Origin: Rhodospirillum sp. | Lineage (GTDB): Bacteria; Pseudomonadota; Alphaproteobacteria; Dongiales; Dongiaceae | Length of the DNA stretch: 64,000 bases | NCBI GenBank assembly: GCA_013822765.1 | Contig: PNKY01000002.1 | Coordinates: 682,001-746,000, forward strand | Reading direction: 5' to 3' | Shown: piece by piece, positions 37,744-46,594 of the stretch | How the letters are laid out: each line of letters starts with the position of its first letter | Numbering within the stretch: the first letter of the stretch is position 1 | Translations under genes and position numbers: made by a program | The notes under the pieces: generated by a model | What the model saw: only the letters and a program-made list of their open reading frames with translations | The model's database searches: none | What the model was told of the DNA's origin: nothing

Positions 37744-39100
37744 ACTTCGGCGCGCTCCAGGGACGCGGCTCGATGTTCTGATTCAAGCGGAAGAGATTGT
37801 GCGGATCATAGCGCGACTTGAGACGCGCGAGCTGGTAGTACTTCTCTTCGCCATAGGCATTCAGGGCGATGTCCTTGCCCGTGTCGCTCTGCTCATTCAC
37901 GTAGTTCGCGCGCAAGGAGCTCTCGGCAAGACGGGCTGCGCTCTTGCGGCCCCATGACGTGCACGCGGAATCGAGTGCCGGATCGTCCCAGACGCCTTCG
38001 ATGATCCAGTAGTGGCCGGCCGTGCGGCCGGAGTAGGGTGTGTCGCCGTCGTCGGCATCGTCGACCGCGCCGCCCAATTGCAGGATATACATCTCCGAAT
38101 CCGGATTGGGAACGTCGGTCATGCAGTCGGTGAGCGTGGAGATCAACGAGTCATCGATCTCGTGGACGAACCCGCCCTTGGCATAGTACCGACGGCCCCA
38201 TGCCATCCTCTCGTCGCTGGCACGCTGCAGGTCAATGAAGTTCGCCGCGCCGAGCGAGGCGGTGGTGGCATTGCCAAGCTCGCCGTATTTCGCCAACGCC
38301 GCTTCCGCGCCGTGGATGGAACCGGTCCACAAGGCGGTAATTCTGAGTTCGGTGCTAGTGTACACCACCATCGTCGTCAGTTCGCGCGGCGCGCCGATCA
38401 ATGCCGCGGCATAGCGACGGAGCACGGCGGGCGCTTCCCGAGGTGAGTAGCTCCACCGGCCGACGAAGGTCGGGCCGAGGGTGTGCGTGCGGAACCAGAA
38501 CTTAGTCACCACGCCGAAATTGCCGCCGCCGCCCCGAATCGCCCAGAACAGATCCGGTTCCTTTTCGGCGTTGATGCGCAACAGGCGGCCATCCGCCATC
38601 ACGATGTCCACGCCAAGCAGGCTGTCGATGGTTAGGCCGAACCGGCGGCTCAGCCATCCCATTCCGCCGCCAAGGGTGAGGCCGGCGACACCGGTGTGCG
38701 AAACGACGCCAGCCGGCGTCACGTGCCCATGTGGCAGGGTGGCTGCATCGACGTCGCCAAGCAAGGCGCCGCCGGCGACCTCGGCTGTTTGGGCCTCAGG
38801 GTAGACCATCACCTCCTTCATCAGCGACAGGTCGAGCACGATGCCGCCATCGCAGGTCGACAGGCCGGGGAAGCTGTGGCCGCCGCAGCGCACGGCCAGC
38901 AAGGCCTCCCGCTCCGCCGCCATCCGCACTACCTTTTGCACGTCGCGCTTGCTCGTTGCACGGACGATGGCCGCCGGCCGCCGATCGATCAGCCCGTTGT
39001 TGACCCGGCGCAAGCGTTCATACAGGACGTGGCTGCCGTCCACGAACTCGCCATCGAAATCCGCATTCGCGAGGTCGCGAGCCAATGCCGCCCTGTCCAT
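37742..39100 (-). CDS. FAD-linked oxidase with berberine-bridge (BBE) C-terminus
   Basis: A 452-residue protein; ATG 39100 with GGGAG upstream is preferred over a TTG seven codons earlier. The PCMH FAD domain includes RPAAIVRATSKRDVQKVVRMAAE and LLAVRCGGHSFPGLSTCDGGIVLDL, where the His is the expected covalent FAD attachment site. The second linkage found in bicovalent family members needs a Cys in the later loop, but here it reads GVVSHTGVAGLTLGGGMGWL, with no Cys, so FAD is probably held by His only. The C-terminal BBE motif NYVNEQSDTGKDIALNAYGEEKYYQLARLKSRYDPHNLFRLNQNI is intact. No signal peptide is visible. It oxidises an unknown alcohol or sugar-like substrate with O2. Confidence 0.82.
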   Translation of the reverse strand: MDRAALARDLANADFDGEFVDGSHVLYERLRRVNNGLIDRRPAAIVRATSKRDVQKVVRMAAEREALLAVRCGGHSFPGLSTCDGGIVLDLSLMKEVMVYPEAQTAEVAGGALLGDVDAATLPHGHVTPAGVVSHTGVAGLTLGGGMGWLSRRFGLTIDSLLGVDIVMADGRLLRINAEKEPDLFWAIRGGGGNFGVVTKFWFRTHTLGPTFVGRWSYSPREAPAVLRRYAAALIGAPRELTTMVVYTSTELRITALWTGSIHGAEAALAKYGELGNATTASLGAANFIDLQRASDERMAWGRRYYAKGGFVHEIDDSLISTLTDCMTDVPNPDSEMYILQLGGAVDDADDGDTPYSGRTAGHYWIIEGVWDDPALDSACTSWGRKSAARLAESSLRANYVNEQSDTGKDIALNAYGEEKYYQLARLKSRYDPHNLFRLNQNIEPRPWSAPK

Positions 39101-39226
39101 CCCCAACTCCCGACCGTTCAAGCCAGCACCACGATATTGCGCGATCCAGGGCTTGTTGTCAGCGACGCAGTCGTGAATCCGGGATGAACGGGAGGAGTCT
39201 TCGATCCTATCGGCGATCGCCCGCGG

Positions 39227-40298
39227 TCAGACGGCAGATTGCAGCGCATAATGCCGCAGGACGACTTCTCCGACGATGCCGTGGAACATCGTGCTATTGT
39301 AGGGCCCGGCCATCGTGAGCACGACCAGCCCATTGCTCGGGACGATGTAAAGCCGCTGGCCGCCATAGCCGACGCCGGAGATCCACTTGACCTCCTCGCG
39401 GTTGGCGAGCGAACGGCCGAGCCACCATTGATAGCCATAGAAGAACAGGCCGTCGCCGTTGATGTGCGGCGCCGTCGACTCTTCGATCCACGCTCGGGAG
39501 ATGACCTACCTGTTCTGCCAGCGTCCCCCGTCGAGCACGAGCTGACCGACCTTCAGCAAGTCGCGCGGCCGCAGGCGGAGGCCGGAGGCCGGAGGCGGCG
39601 ACCGGCGTGCCGTCGATGTAGCGAATCCATTCCACGTCGCCGATGCCCAGCGGATCGAACAGCTCCCTCTGCGCCAGCACGTCGAGCGGCTGGCCTGCGG
39701 CCTTGTGGAGGATCGCGGCGAGCAGCGCGGTGGTGCCGCCATTGTATATGTAGACGCGTCCCGGTGGCCGGACGAGCGGCTGTTCCAGCACGTAGCGGCA
39801 GCGGTCCGGCGCGTCGGTCATCAGCCGTTCGCTGTTCTGGGGGTTTTGGTAGGGCAGATCCTCGCTCCAAGCGAACCCGGCCGACATGGTCAGCAAGTGC
39901 CGCAGGGTGATCGTATCCTTCTCCGCCGTGCGCAGGTCGGCATGTTCGGGGAAGAAAGTGAAGACCGGCGCGTCGAGATCGGCGATCCAACCGCGATCGA
40001 CCGCGATGCCGACGAGCAGCGATGTGATGCTCTTGCTGATGGACCGCAGATCGTGGCGCTTGGTGGCGTCGTAGGCCACGCGGCCGAGGGCCTTGCCCCA
40101 GGCCCAGTCTTCGCCAGTGAAGTAGCGCTCGTAAACCAGCTTGCCGTGCCGGGCGATCAGGACGGCGTGGGCGTTCGTATCGGTCCAGGATTCGAAGTGC
40201 GGGCCGATGCCCCGGATTAGTTCGCCATCCAGGCCCATGCTCTCCGGCGAAGCGACCGTCCAGCCATCCGCCAAGGTCGCCGGAATATCGTCGGCCAT
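39227..40298 (-). pseudogene. Serine beta-lactamase-fold hydrolase (class C/esterase type), disrupted by a frameshift and a stop
   Basis: The first ~230 codons read well: SISKSITSLLVGIAVDRGW with the SxxK nucleophile, HLLTMSAGF, and YIYNGGTTALLAAIL with the YxN-type motif. Around 39580-39600 the reading frame shifts: the DNA has three copies of CCTCCGG-like heptamers where two would keep the frame, so a 7-bp tandem duplication is the likely cause. In the shifted frame the protein resumes as SGLRLRPRDLLKVGQLVLDGG but then meets TAG at about 39509, after WQNR. Beyond that stop the same frame again reads family-like (VISRAWIEESTAPHINGDG, WISGVGYGGQRLYIVPSNG) to a TGA at 39227. Two independent lesions indicate decay, not a sequencing slip. 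Confidence 0.85.
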
Positions 40299-40316
40299 GT
40301 CAACATTGCCTCTTCA

Positions 40317-41279
40317 TCACTTTCGGACGATGTCGCCCCAATCCAATCGACGCGCAATCTTGAAGGAGTCGCCGGCACGCTTCGCGAAGACACGGTCGGC
40401 AGCGTATCCGTCTTCCTGGCACAATTTCAACGTTACCGCGGCCTTGCTCGCCCGCGGCGGCGCAATGACTCGCCCCTCGGCGCGAACGCCCGGCTGTCGC
40501 GAGGCTGCAACATAGATGAACTTCTCATCCTCCCACGGCACCGTTCCGCCTTTCGCTTCGCGGTGCAGGCGGGAGCGTGCGACGCGGACGGCGAAGTGGC
40601 ACCAATCGGGCGCGGCGAGCGGACAGGCCCGGGCGTGCGGGCAGGGCGCCAGGATGCGCGCGCCGGCTCGGATCAGGATATCGCGGGCGTGGAGGATGCG
40701 CTTCCAGCCGGCGGGCGTGCCGGGCTCAACAATGAGAAGCGTGTCCGTGGTCAGGGGCCAGAGCTGCGTGATCAGGGGCTCGCGCGCGGCTTCAGGCAGT
40801 TCGTCGAGCACGTAGGTCAACAGGACCAGATCGCTTGGAGAGAGATCGACGAGCGCGGCATCCAACCTGGAGGGACGCCAAGTGACGCGTGGGAGCGTCA
40901 GCCCCAAACGTTCTCCAACAGCACGGATGGCTGGGCTCGCTTCCACCAGTGTCGCATCCTCTAGGCTGCCCCACTGTTGGCCCGCGGCCCAGGTTGCAGT
41001 GCCAGGCCCAGCGCCGGCGTCGAGCGCGCTGCGGGGCGCGAAATCGGGCCGCGCCACCGCAACGGCTGTCAAGGCAGCCGAGATCGCAGCGAAGGTCGCC
41101 GGCAGGCGTGTCGTGAGATAGGCGCGGGCCGCGGCATCATCGGCGAGGTGCAGCCGGCCGTCCTGCACTTCCGCGCGATAGCGCTGCGACAAGGCCTCCG
41201 ACGCGCGGGTGAGGTCGGCGAGCGCGATGCCTTCCAGCTCCCGGTCGATCGCCGCGCGCAGGGAAGACGGCAACTGCAT
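40317..41279 (-). CDS. Rsm22-family small ribosomal subunit methyltransferase-like protein
   Basis: A 320-residue Rossmann methyltransferase-like protein with the Rsm22 pattern: LPATFAAISAALTAV, SALDAGAGPGTATWAA (SAM loop near residue 88), LVLLTYVLDELPEAAR, LIVEPGTPAGWKRILHARDILI, and a cysteine set CPHARACPLAAPDWCHFAVRVARS that may bind a metal cluster. Homologues assist mitochondrial small-subunit assembly and occur widely in alphaproteobacteria. The gene begins six bases after the AguB gene, so it is probably read from the polyamine operon, though functionally unrelated. Confidence 0.8.
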   Translation of the reverse strand: MQLPSSLRAAIDRELEGIALADLTRASEALSQRYRAEVQDGRLHLADDAAARAYLTTRLPATFAAISAALTAVAVARPDFAPRSALDAGAGPGTATWAAGQQWGSLEDATLVEASPAIRAVGERLGLTLPRVTWRPSRLDAALVDLSPSDLVLLTYVLDELPEAAREPLITQLWPLTTDTLLIVEPGTPAGWKRILHARDILIRAGARILAPCPHARACPLAAPDWCHFAVRVARSRLHREAKGGTVPWEDEKFIYVAASRQPGVRAEGRVIAPPRASKAAVTLKLCQEDGYAADRVFAKRAGDSFKIARRLDWGDIVRK

Positions 41280-41285
41280 GGCGTT

Positions 41286-42191
41286 TCAGTGCTGCGTGCC
41301 GTCCAGGGTCAGGACCGGCTTGTAGAGGTCCGGCCGGCGGTCCCGATAGATGCCCCAGTTCTGGCGATAGGCACGAATCTCGGCGAGGTCGAAGGTGGCG
41401 GTGACCACCGCCTCCTGGTCCTCCGGCGCCTCGGCGACCTTGGCGCCGAGATGATCGGCGATGAAGGAGGAGCCGTAGAAGCGCAGCCAGTTGCCCTCGG
41501 GGTCCTGGGTGGAACGCTCGACCCCGATGCGGTTGGAGGCGACCAGCGGCATCACGTTGGCGGCGGCGTGGCCCTGTTGCGTCCGCTGCCAATGCTCGCG
41601 CGAATTGTGCGGCGGAGAGGGCGGCGGCTCGGTGCCGATCGCGGTCGGGAACAGCAGGATCTCGGCGCCCATGACGGCCATGGAGCGCGCCGTCTCCGGG
41701 AACCACTGGTCCCAGCAGATGCCGAGCCCGATGCGCCCGTGACGCGTATTCCATACCTTGAAGCCGGTGTCGCCGGGATTGAAATACTGCTTCTCCTGGT
41801 AGCCGGGGCCGTTGGGAATGTGGCTCTTGCGATAGACACCCATCACCTCGCCGTCGGCGTCGATGATCGCGGTGGTGTTGTAGAACGCGTGATTGGCGCG
41901 TTCGAAGAAGCTGATGGGGATGACCGCATTCAGCTCCCTGGCGATCGGTCGGAAGTGGCGGATCGCGCGGTTGTCCTCCGTGCGGGTGGCGAGCGCGAAG
42001 TGCTTGGAATCCTGCTCGATGCAGAAATACGGCGTCTCGAACAGCTCCTGCAGCAGGATGACCTGCGCACCCTGATCGGCAGCCTTGCGCGCCAGGCGTT
42101 CGGCGCGGGCGATGTTGCTCTCGATGTCCCAGTCACACGCCATCTGGGTGGCGGCGACCGTGATGCGGCGCGGCTGATTCGAGCTGCTCAT
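41286..42191 (-). CDS. aguB: N-carbamoylputrescine amidase
   Basis: A 301-residue nitrilase-superfamily enzyme. It hydrolyses N-carbamoylputrescine to putrescine, CO2 and ammonia. The Glu-Lys-Cys triad is visible in LLQELFETPYFC (Glu near 49), VYRKSHIPNGPGYQEKQYF (Lys near 122) and GLGICWDQWFPETARSMAVMGAEIL (Cys near 160), and the DQWFPE plus GTEPPPSPPHNSREHWQRTQQGHAAANVMP segments are specific to this subfamily. It starts 19 bases after the putrescine permease gene. Agmatine deiminase, the usual partner, is not in the window, so the carbamoyl substrate must come from elsewhere. Confidence 0.9.
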   Translation of the reverse strand: MSSSNQPRRITVAATQMACDWDIESNIARAERLARKAADQGAQVILLQELFETPYFCIEQDSKHFALATRTEDNRAIRHFRPIARELNAVIPISFFERANHAFYNTTAIIDADGEVMGVYRKSHIPNGPGYQEKQYFNPGDTGFKVWNTRHGRIGLGICWDQWFPETARSMAVMGAEILLFPTAIGTEPPPSPPHNSREHWQRTQQGHAAANVMPLVASNRIGVERSTQDPEGNWLRFYGSSFIADHLGAKVAEAPEDQEAVVTATFDLAEIRAYRQNWGIYRDRRPDLYKPVLTLDGTQH

Positions 42192-42210
42192 GCGCGCAGT
42201 CTAGGGGCGG

Positions 42211-43062
42211 TCAGGTCTTGGCCGCAATGGCGCGGATCGCCATCTGCTCGTCACGTTGCCGCTGCTTCTCGGCCCGGCGCATATGGATGGTCGCGGCGAT
42301 CACGCCGACCGATACCACCGCGATGATGATGGTGGCGAGCGCGTTGATCTTCGGATCGAGGCCGAGGCGGACCTTGGAGAACACCACCTGCGGCAGGGTG
42401 GTGGTGCCGGGGCCATTGGTGAAGGCGGTGATCACCAGGTCGTCCAGCGAAATGGTGAAGCCGAGCAGCCAGCCGGAGACGATTGCGGGCAACACGATCG
42501 GCAGGGTGATGACGAAAAACACCTTGAGCGGCTTGGCGCCGAGATCCTGCGCCGCTTCCTCCAGCGACAGATCCAGCGTCAGGAAGCGGGAGCGCATCAC
42601 GACCGCGATATAGGACATTGTGAATGTCACGTGCGCGATGATGACCGTGGTCAATCCGCGGCCCTGGGGCCAGCCGATCAAATCCTGCATAGCAATGAAC
42701 AGCAGAAGCATGGAGAGGCCGGTGATGACTTCGGGCATGACCAGCGGCGCATTGACCATCCCGGAAAAGGCGGTCCGTCCCATGAACTTCGGGAACCGGA
42801 CCAGCACGTAGCCGGCGATCGTGCCGAGGATGGTGGCGAGGGTCGAGCTGATCGCGGCGATCTCGAGGCTGAGGACGGCGGCCTCGATGATCTGCCGGTC
42901 CTTCGCCAGTTCGCCGTACCATTTGAAACTCCAACCCGCCCACACCGTCACCAGTTTGGAGGCGTTGAAGGAATAAACCACCACCGAGATGATCGGCGCG
43001 TAGAGGAAGGCGAAGACCAGCACCAGCCACAGAATCACGAACCATGAGATGCGGTTGCTCAT
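42211..43062 (-). CDS. potI: Putrescine/spermidine ABC transporter permease (PotI type)
   Basis: A 283-residue inner-membrane permease with six helices. Features of PotI/PotC: WFVILWLVLVFAFLYAPIISVVVYSFNASK at the start, WYGELAKDRQIIEAAVLSLEIA, LVMPEVITGLSMLLLFI and the EAA loop LSLEEAAQDLGAKPLKVFFVITLPIVLPAIVSGWLLGFTISLDDLVITAF. Its start overlaps the potH stop by ATGA. Forms the pore with PotH. Confidence 0.9.
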   Translation of the reverse strand: MSNRISWFVILWLVLVFAFLYAPIISVVVYSFNASKLVTVWAGWSFKWYGELAKDRQIIEAAVLSLEIAAISSTLATILGTIAGYVLVRFPKFMGRTAFSGMVNAPLVMPEVITGLSMLLLFIAMQDLIGWPQGRGLTTVIIAHVTFTMSYIAVVMRSRFLTLDLSLEEAAQDLGAKPLKVFFVITLPIVLPAIVSGWLLGFTISLDDLVITAFTNGPGTTTLPQVVFSKVRLGLDPKINALATIIIAVVSVGVIAATIHMRRAEKQRQRDEQMAIRAIAAKT

Positions 43063-44012
43063 GATTCCTTCTCCAGCTCTTTATCCTGGAACTTCTGGTA
43101 GATCATAAGCGGGACGACCAGCGCCAAGAGGATAGCGATCGCCACTGCGGACGCGGTTGGCCAGTCACGGTTGCTGAAGAACTCGCTCCACAACACGCGG
43201 CCGATCATCAGGCTCGACGGTCCGCCCAGCAATTCAGGAATCACGTACTCGCCGACCGCCGGGATGAAGACCAGCATGCTGCCGGCGACAATGCCGGGAA
43301 AGCTCAGCGGGACCGTGATGACGAAAAATGCCTTCAGCGGCTTGCAACCGAGATCGGTCGCGGCCTCGATCAGCGACATATCCATCTTCTCGAGGTTGGC
43401 GTAGAGCGGCAATATCATGAACGGCAGATAAGAGTACACGATGCCGAGATAGACGGCGAAATTCGTGTTCATCATGCTGATCGGGCTGTCGATGAACCCG
43501 ATCCAGATGAGCACATCGTTGATCAGGCCGTTGTTCTTGAGCAGACCGATCCAGGCGTAGACGCGGATCAGGAACGAGGTCCAGAACGGCAGGATCACCA
43601 GCATCAGCAGGATGTTGCGCACCGAGTGGCCGCAGCGCGCCATGCCGTAGGCGAACGGATAGCCGATCAACAGGCAGATGACGGTCGATACAGCGGCGAC
43701 CACCAGGGAATTGAGATAGGCCTTGATGTAGAGCGCATCGTTGACCAGCCGACCGTAGCTGTCGCTGAGGTTGAGGCAGTAGCCGGTGCCGTCCGGGCAC
43801 AGATGGGTATAAGGCGGCTGCGCAATGGCGATGAAGGCGACGCTGACCTTGAGGACGATCAGGAACGGAACGAAGAAATAGAGGAACAGCCAGAGGAACG
43901 GGATGCCGATGACCAGCGTGCGGCCGCGGATCCCCAGGCTGAACAGCAAATTGTGAAGCCAGCCGGATGCCGGCAGCCGGCTCGCGCTTCTGACGGTCTC
44001 GGTACTGGCCAT
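43059..44012 (-). CDS. potH: Putrescine/spermidine ABC transporter permease (PotH type)
   Basis: A 317-residue permease: an N-terminal helix LVIGIPFLWLFLYFFVPFLIVLKVSVAF, a periplasmic loop with two cysteines (THLCPDGTGYCLNLS), GYPFAYGMARCGHSVRNILLMLVILPFWTSFLIRVYAWIGLL, and the EAA loop MSLIEAATDLGCKPLKAFFVITVPLSFPGIVAGSMLVFIPAVGEYVIPELLGG. These are the usual PotH/PotB marks. Coupled to potI by a four-base overlap, ten bases after potG. Confidence 0.9.
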   Translation of the reverse strand: MASTETVRSASRLPASGWLHNLLFSLGIRGRTLVIGIPFLWLFLYFFVPFLIVLKVSVAFIAIAQPPYTHLCPDGTGYCLNLSDSYGRLVNDALYIKAYLNSLVVAAVSTVICLLIGYPFAYGMARCGHSVRNILLMLVILPFWTSFLIRVYAWIGLLKNNGLINDVLIWIGFIDSPISMMNTNFAVYLGIVYSYLPFMILPLYANLEKMDMSLIEAATDLGCKPLKAFFVITVPLSFPGIVAGSMLVFIPAVGEYVIPELLGGPSSLMIGRVLWSEFFSNRDWPTASAVAIAILLALVVPLMIYQKFQDKELEKES

Positions 44013-44022
44013 GATGCGCTTC

Positions 44023-45180
44023 TCAGCTCAGCAACGCGACTGGGCTATTGGCGTGCCAAGTGACCGAGACCCGGTCATCCCAATCGATCACCGCCTCTGC
44101 GGCGCGAATCTGGTTCGGCATCGTGACCTTGATCTGCTTGCCGCTATCGAGCTGCACCAGATAGATCGAAAGGTTGCCCATGTAGGCGATGCCCTTAACC
44201 ACGCCCTTGACGCAGTTGTGGGGCTCATTCGGGTCCTGCTTGGTGAGGTGGATCTTCTCCGGGCGGATCGCGACCCAAACCTTGGCGCCCGGCGCGCTGG
44301 AAATTCCGTGGTCGATATAGATGTCGCCGCCGGCTTCGTCTGAACGGATCAGAACGTGGTCCGGCTCATCCTCGACGATCTGGCCCTCGAACAGGTTCAC
44401 CGAGCCGATGAAATCCGCGATCATCTTGTTCTGCGGATACTCGTAGATCTCCTGCGGACTGCCGATCTGCACGATCTGCCCGGCGTTCATGACGCCGATG
44501 CGGGTGGAGAGGGTCATGGCCTCTTCCTGGTCGTGGGTCACCACGATGAAGGTGATGCCGAGACGATCCTGGATGTTCATGAGCTCGAACTGCGTCGCCT
44601 CGCGCAGCTTCTTGTCGAGCGCGCCCAGCGGTTCGTCCAGCAGCAGCAGCTTCGGCTGCTTGACCAGCGAGCGGGCGAGGGCGACGCGCTGGCGCTGGCC
44701 GCCGGACAATTGATGCGGCTTGCGCTTGGCGAACGGCGACAATTGCACCATCTCCAGCATCTGGGAGACGCGCTGCTTGATCTCGGACTCCGGGTACTTG
44801 TCCTGCTTCAAGCCGAAGGAAACGTTCTGCTCCACCGTCATGTGCGGAAACAGCGCATAGGACTGGAACATCATATTGGTCGGCCGGTCATAGGGCGGGA
44901 TGCCGGCCATGTCGACGCCGTCGATATAGATCTTGCCGCTGGTGGGGTTCTCGAACCCGGCCAGCATGCGCAGCAGCGTGGTCTTGCCGCAGCCCGAGCC
45001 GCCGAGAAGAGAGAACAGCTCGCCGCGATAGATGTTGAGCGAGACGTTGTTGACCGCGACGAACTCGCCGAACTTCTTGGTCACGTTCTCGATCCGAATA
45101 TAGGGCTCGGCATTCGGGTCGTTCCACGGCATGCTGGCGTGCTTGTGCTGCGGTTGCTTCGTCTTCTCTGCGGCGGCCAT
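44023..45180 (-). CDS. potG: Putrescine/spermidine ABC transporter ATPase (PotG type)
   Basis: A 385-residue ATPase; ATG 45180 is preceded by AGGGGA. Walker A GGSGCGKTT near residue 60, signature LSGGQRQRVALARSL near 155, Walker B LLLLDEPLGALD near 178, switch His in VVTHDQEEAM. The C-terminal TOBE domain (GSVNLFEGQIVEDEPDHVLI, VWVAIRPEKIHLT) is complete. Powers uptake by PotH and PotI with the binding proteins encoded upstream. Confidence 0.92.
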   Translation of the reverse strand: MAAAEKTKQPQHKHASMPWNDPNAEPYIRIENVTKKFGEFVAVNNVSLNIYRGELFSLLGGSGCGKTTLLRMLAGFENPTSGKIYIDGVDMAGIPPYDRPTNMMFQSYALFPHMTVEQNVSFGLKQDKYPESEIKQRVSQMLEMVQLSPFAKRKPHQLSGGQRQRVALARSLVKQPKLLLLDEPLGALDKKLREATQFELMNIQDRLGITFIVVTHDQEEAMTLSTRIGVMNAGQIVQIGSPQEIYEYPQNKMIADFIGSVNLFEGQIVEDEPDHVLIRSDEAGGDIYIDHGISSAPGAKVWVAIRPEKIHLTKQDPNEPHNCVKGVVKGIAYMGNLSIYLVQLDSGKQIKVTMPNQIRAAEAVIDWDDRVSVTWHANSPVALLS

Positions 45181-45233
45181 GATATCCCCTAGCTTGTGAG
45201 CTCCCCCATCCGCGCGGCGAACGCGGACAACCT

Positions 45234-46358
45234 TTATTGACCGGTCTTCAACCTGGTCCACTCCCGCGTGATCACGCGCTGCACTTTCTCGTCCCGCTCG
45301 ACCGCGGGGAACATGCGCTTCTGAACCTCTTCCGGCGGATAGATCGCCGGGTCTTCGAGGATCTCCGGCAGGATCATCGGGCGCGAAGCGAGGTTGCCGT
45401 TGGCGTAGTAGATATAGTTCGTAGCGTCAGCGATCACGTCGGGCCGGAGCATGTAGTTGAGGAAGAGGTGCGCATTGTCGGGGTTCGGTGCGTCGCTTGG
45501 AATCAGCATCGCATCGAACCAGATGTTGCTGCCTTCCTTTGGGATCGTATAGGCAAGCTCGATATCCACCCCGGCTTCAGCGGCGCGATTGGCCGCAACG
45601 GCGTAATCGCCCGACCAGGTCATCACCAGGCACATATCGCCGTTCGGCAGCGAGTTGAGATATTGCTGGGTGTCGAACAGCTTGATGAAGGGACGGACCT
45701 TCATCAGCATTTCCGTCGCCGCGATGATATCGTCGGGGTTCTGCGACGTCGGATCCTTGCCCATGTAGGCTAGCGCCAGCTGGTAAACGTCTTCGGGCGA
45801 ATCCAGCAGGCTGACGCCGCAATCCTGGAACTTCGAGACCACGTCGGGATCGAACAGCATCTTCAGGCTGTCGAGCGGCGCGTCCGGCATCCGCTCCTTG
45901 ATCATGGCCACATTGTAGGTGAAGCCGTTGGTGCCCCACATGTACGGCTCGGCATATTCATTCCCTGGATCGGCGGCCGCCTGATTGGTGAGAACGAAGG
46001 GGTCGAGGTTCTTCCAGTTCGTGAGCTTGGACTTGTCCAGCTTCTGGAATATGCCGGCCTTGATCAGGCGCTTGAAAATATTGGAAGAGGGAAAAACGAT
46101 ATCGTAACCGGTGGAACCGACAACGAGCTTTGATTCGAGGGTCTCGTTGCTGTCGAAGGTGTCGTAGCGAACCTTGACGTTGTACTCTTTCTCGAAGTTG
46201 GCGACGGTGTTCTCGCCGATATAGTCCGACCAGTTGTAGATGTTGAGCTCACCATCGGCCCTGGCTGGCGGCGGTAGCCACGTCGCAGCGGCCAGGACAA
46301 GGGATACGGCGGCAAACGCCATCAGCGCCGGCTTGGCCGGGCGTGCGGATCCAGACAT
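45234..46358 (-). CDS. potF: Polyamine ABC transporter substrate-binding protein (PotF type)
   Basis: A 374-residue periplasmic protein; AAGGA lies five bases before the ATG at 46358. A signal peptide (ALMAFAAVSLVLAAATWLPPPARA) precedes DGELNIYNWSDYIGENTVANFEKEYNVKVRYDTFDSNETLESKLV, the classic PotF/PotD opening, where the WSDY motif contributes to polyamine binding. Later motifs: YAEPYMWGTNGFTYN, LLDSPEDVYQLAL, MTWSGDYAVAANRA. It is the immediate binding partner of PotGHI, 53 bases ahead of potG. Confidence 0.9.
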   Translation of the reverse strand: MSGSARPAKPALMAFAAVSLVLAAATWLPPPARADGELNIYNWSDYIGENTVANFEKEYNVKVRYDTFDSNETLESKLVVGSTGYDIVFPSSNIFKRLIKAGIFQKLDKSKLTNWKNLDPFVLTNQAAADPGNEYAEPYMWGTNGFTYNVAMIKERMPDAPLDSLKMLFDPDVVSKFQDCGVSLLDSPEDVYQLALAYMGKDPTSQNPDDIIAATEMLMKVRPFIKLFDTQQYLNSLPNGDMCLVMTWSGDYAVAANRAAEAGVDIELAYTIPKEGSNIWFDAMLIPSDAPNPDNAHLFLNYMLRPDVIADATNYIYYANGNLASRPMILPEILEDPAIYPPEEVQKRMFPAVERDEKVQRVITREWTRLKTGQ

Positions 46359-46534
46359 GCAAATCCTTCCCATCGATCGAGCGCGGTCCGGCGGTTGTCC
46401 GGCGGTCCTTGTCGCTCATGCCTCGTTCTTATTTTCTGTAACTATGGCGGTGGGTTATCTGGGCTGTCAACCGCTGGGCGGCTCCGGCGATGGAATTTTT
46501 GAATACTCATTCAATCCTGGCCGGGCGACTCCCA

Positions 46535-46568
46535 TGAGAAACGGGCCCTGCCGGTCGGCAGGGCCCGT
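46535..46568 (-). terminator. Intrinsic terminator after the lipoprotein PotF-like gene
   Basis: ACGGGCCCTGCC (46541-46552), loop, GGCAGGGCCCGT (46557-46568) form a 12-bp perfect stem; on the minus strand it is followed by TTTCTC. It lies 26 bases after the stop and before the soluble potF, so it should reduce read-through into potFGHI. Confidence 0.8.
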
Positions 46569-46594
46569 CAAGAGTTTCGCGAAGTCCCGCGGGT

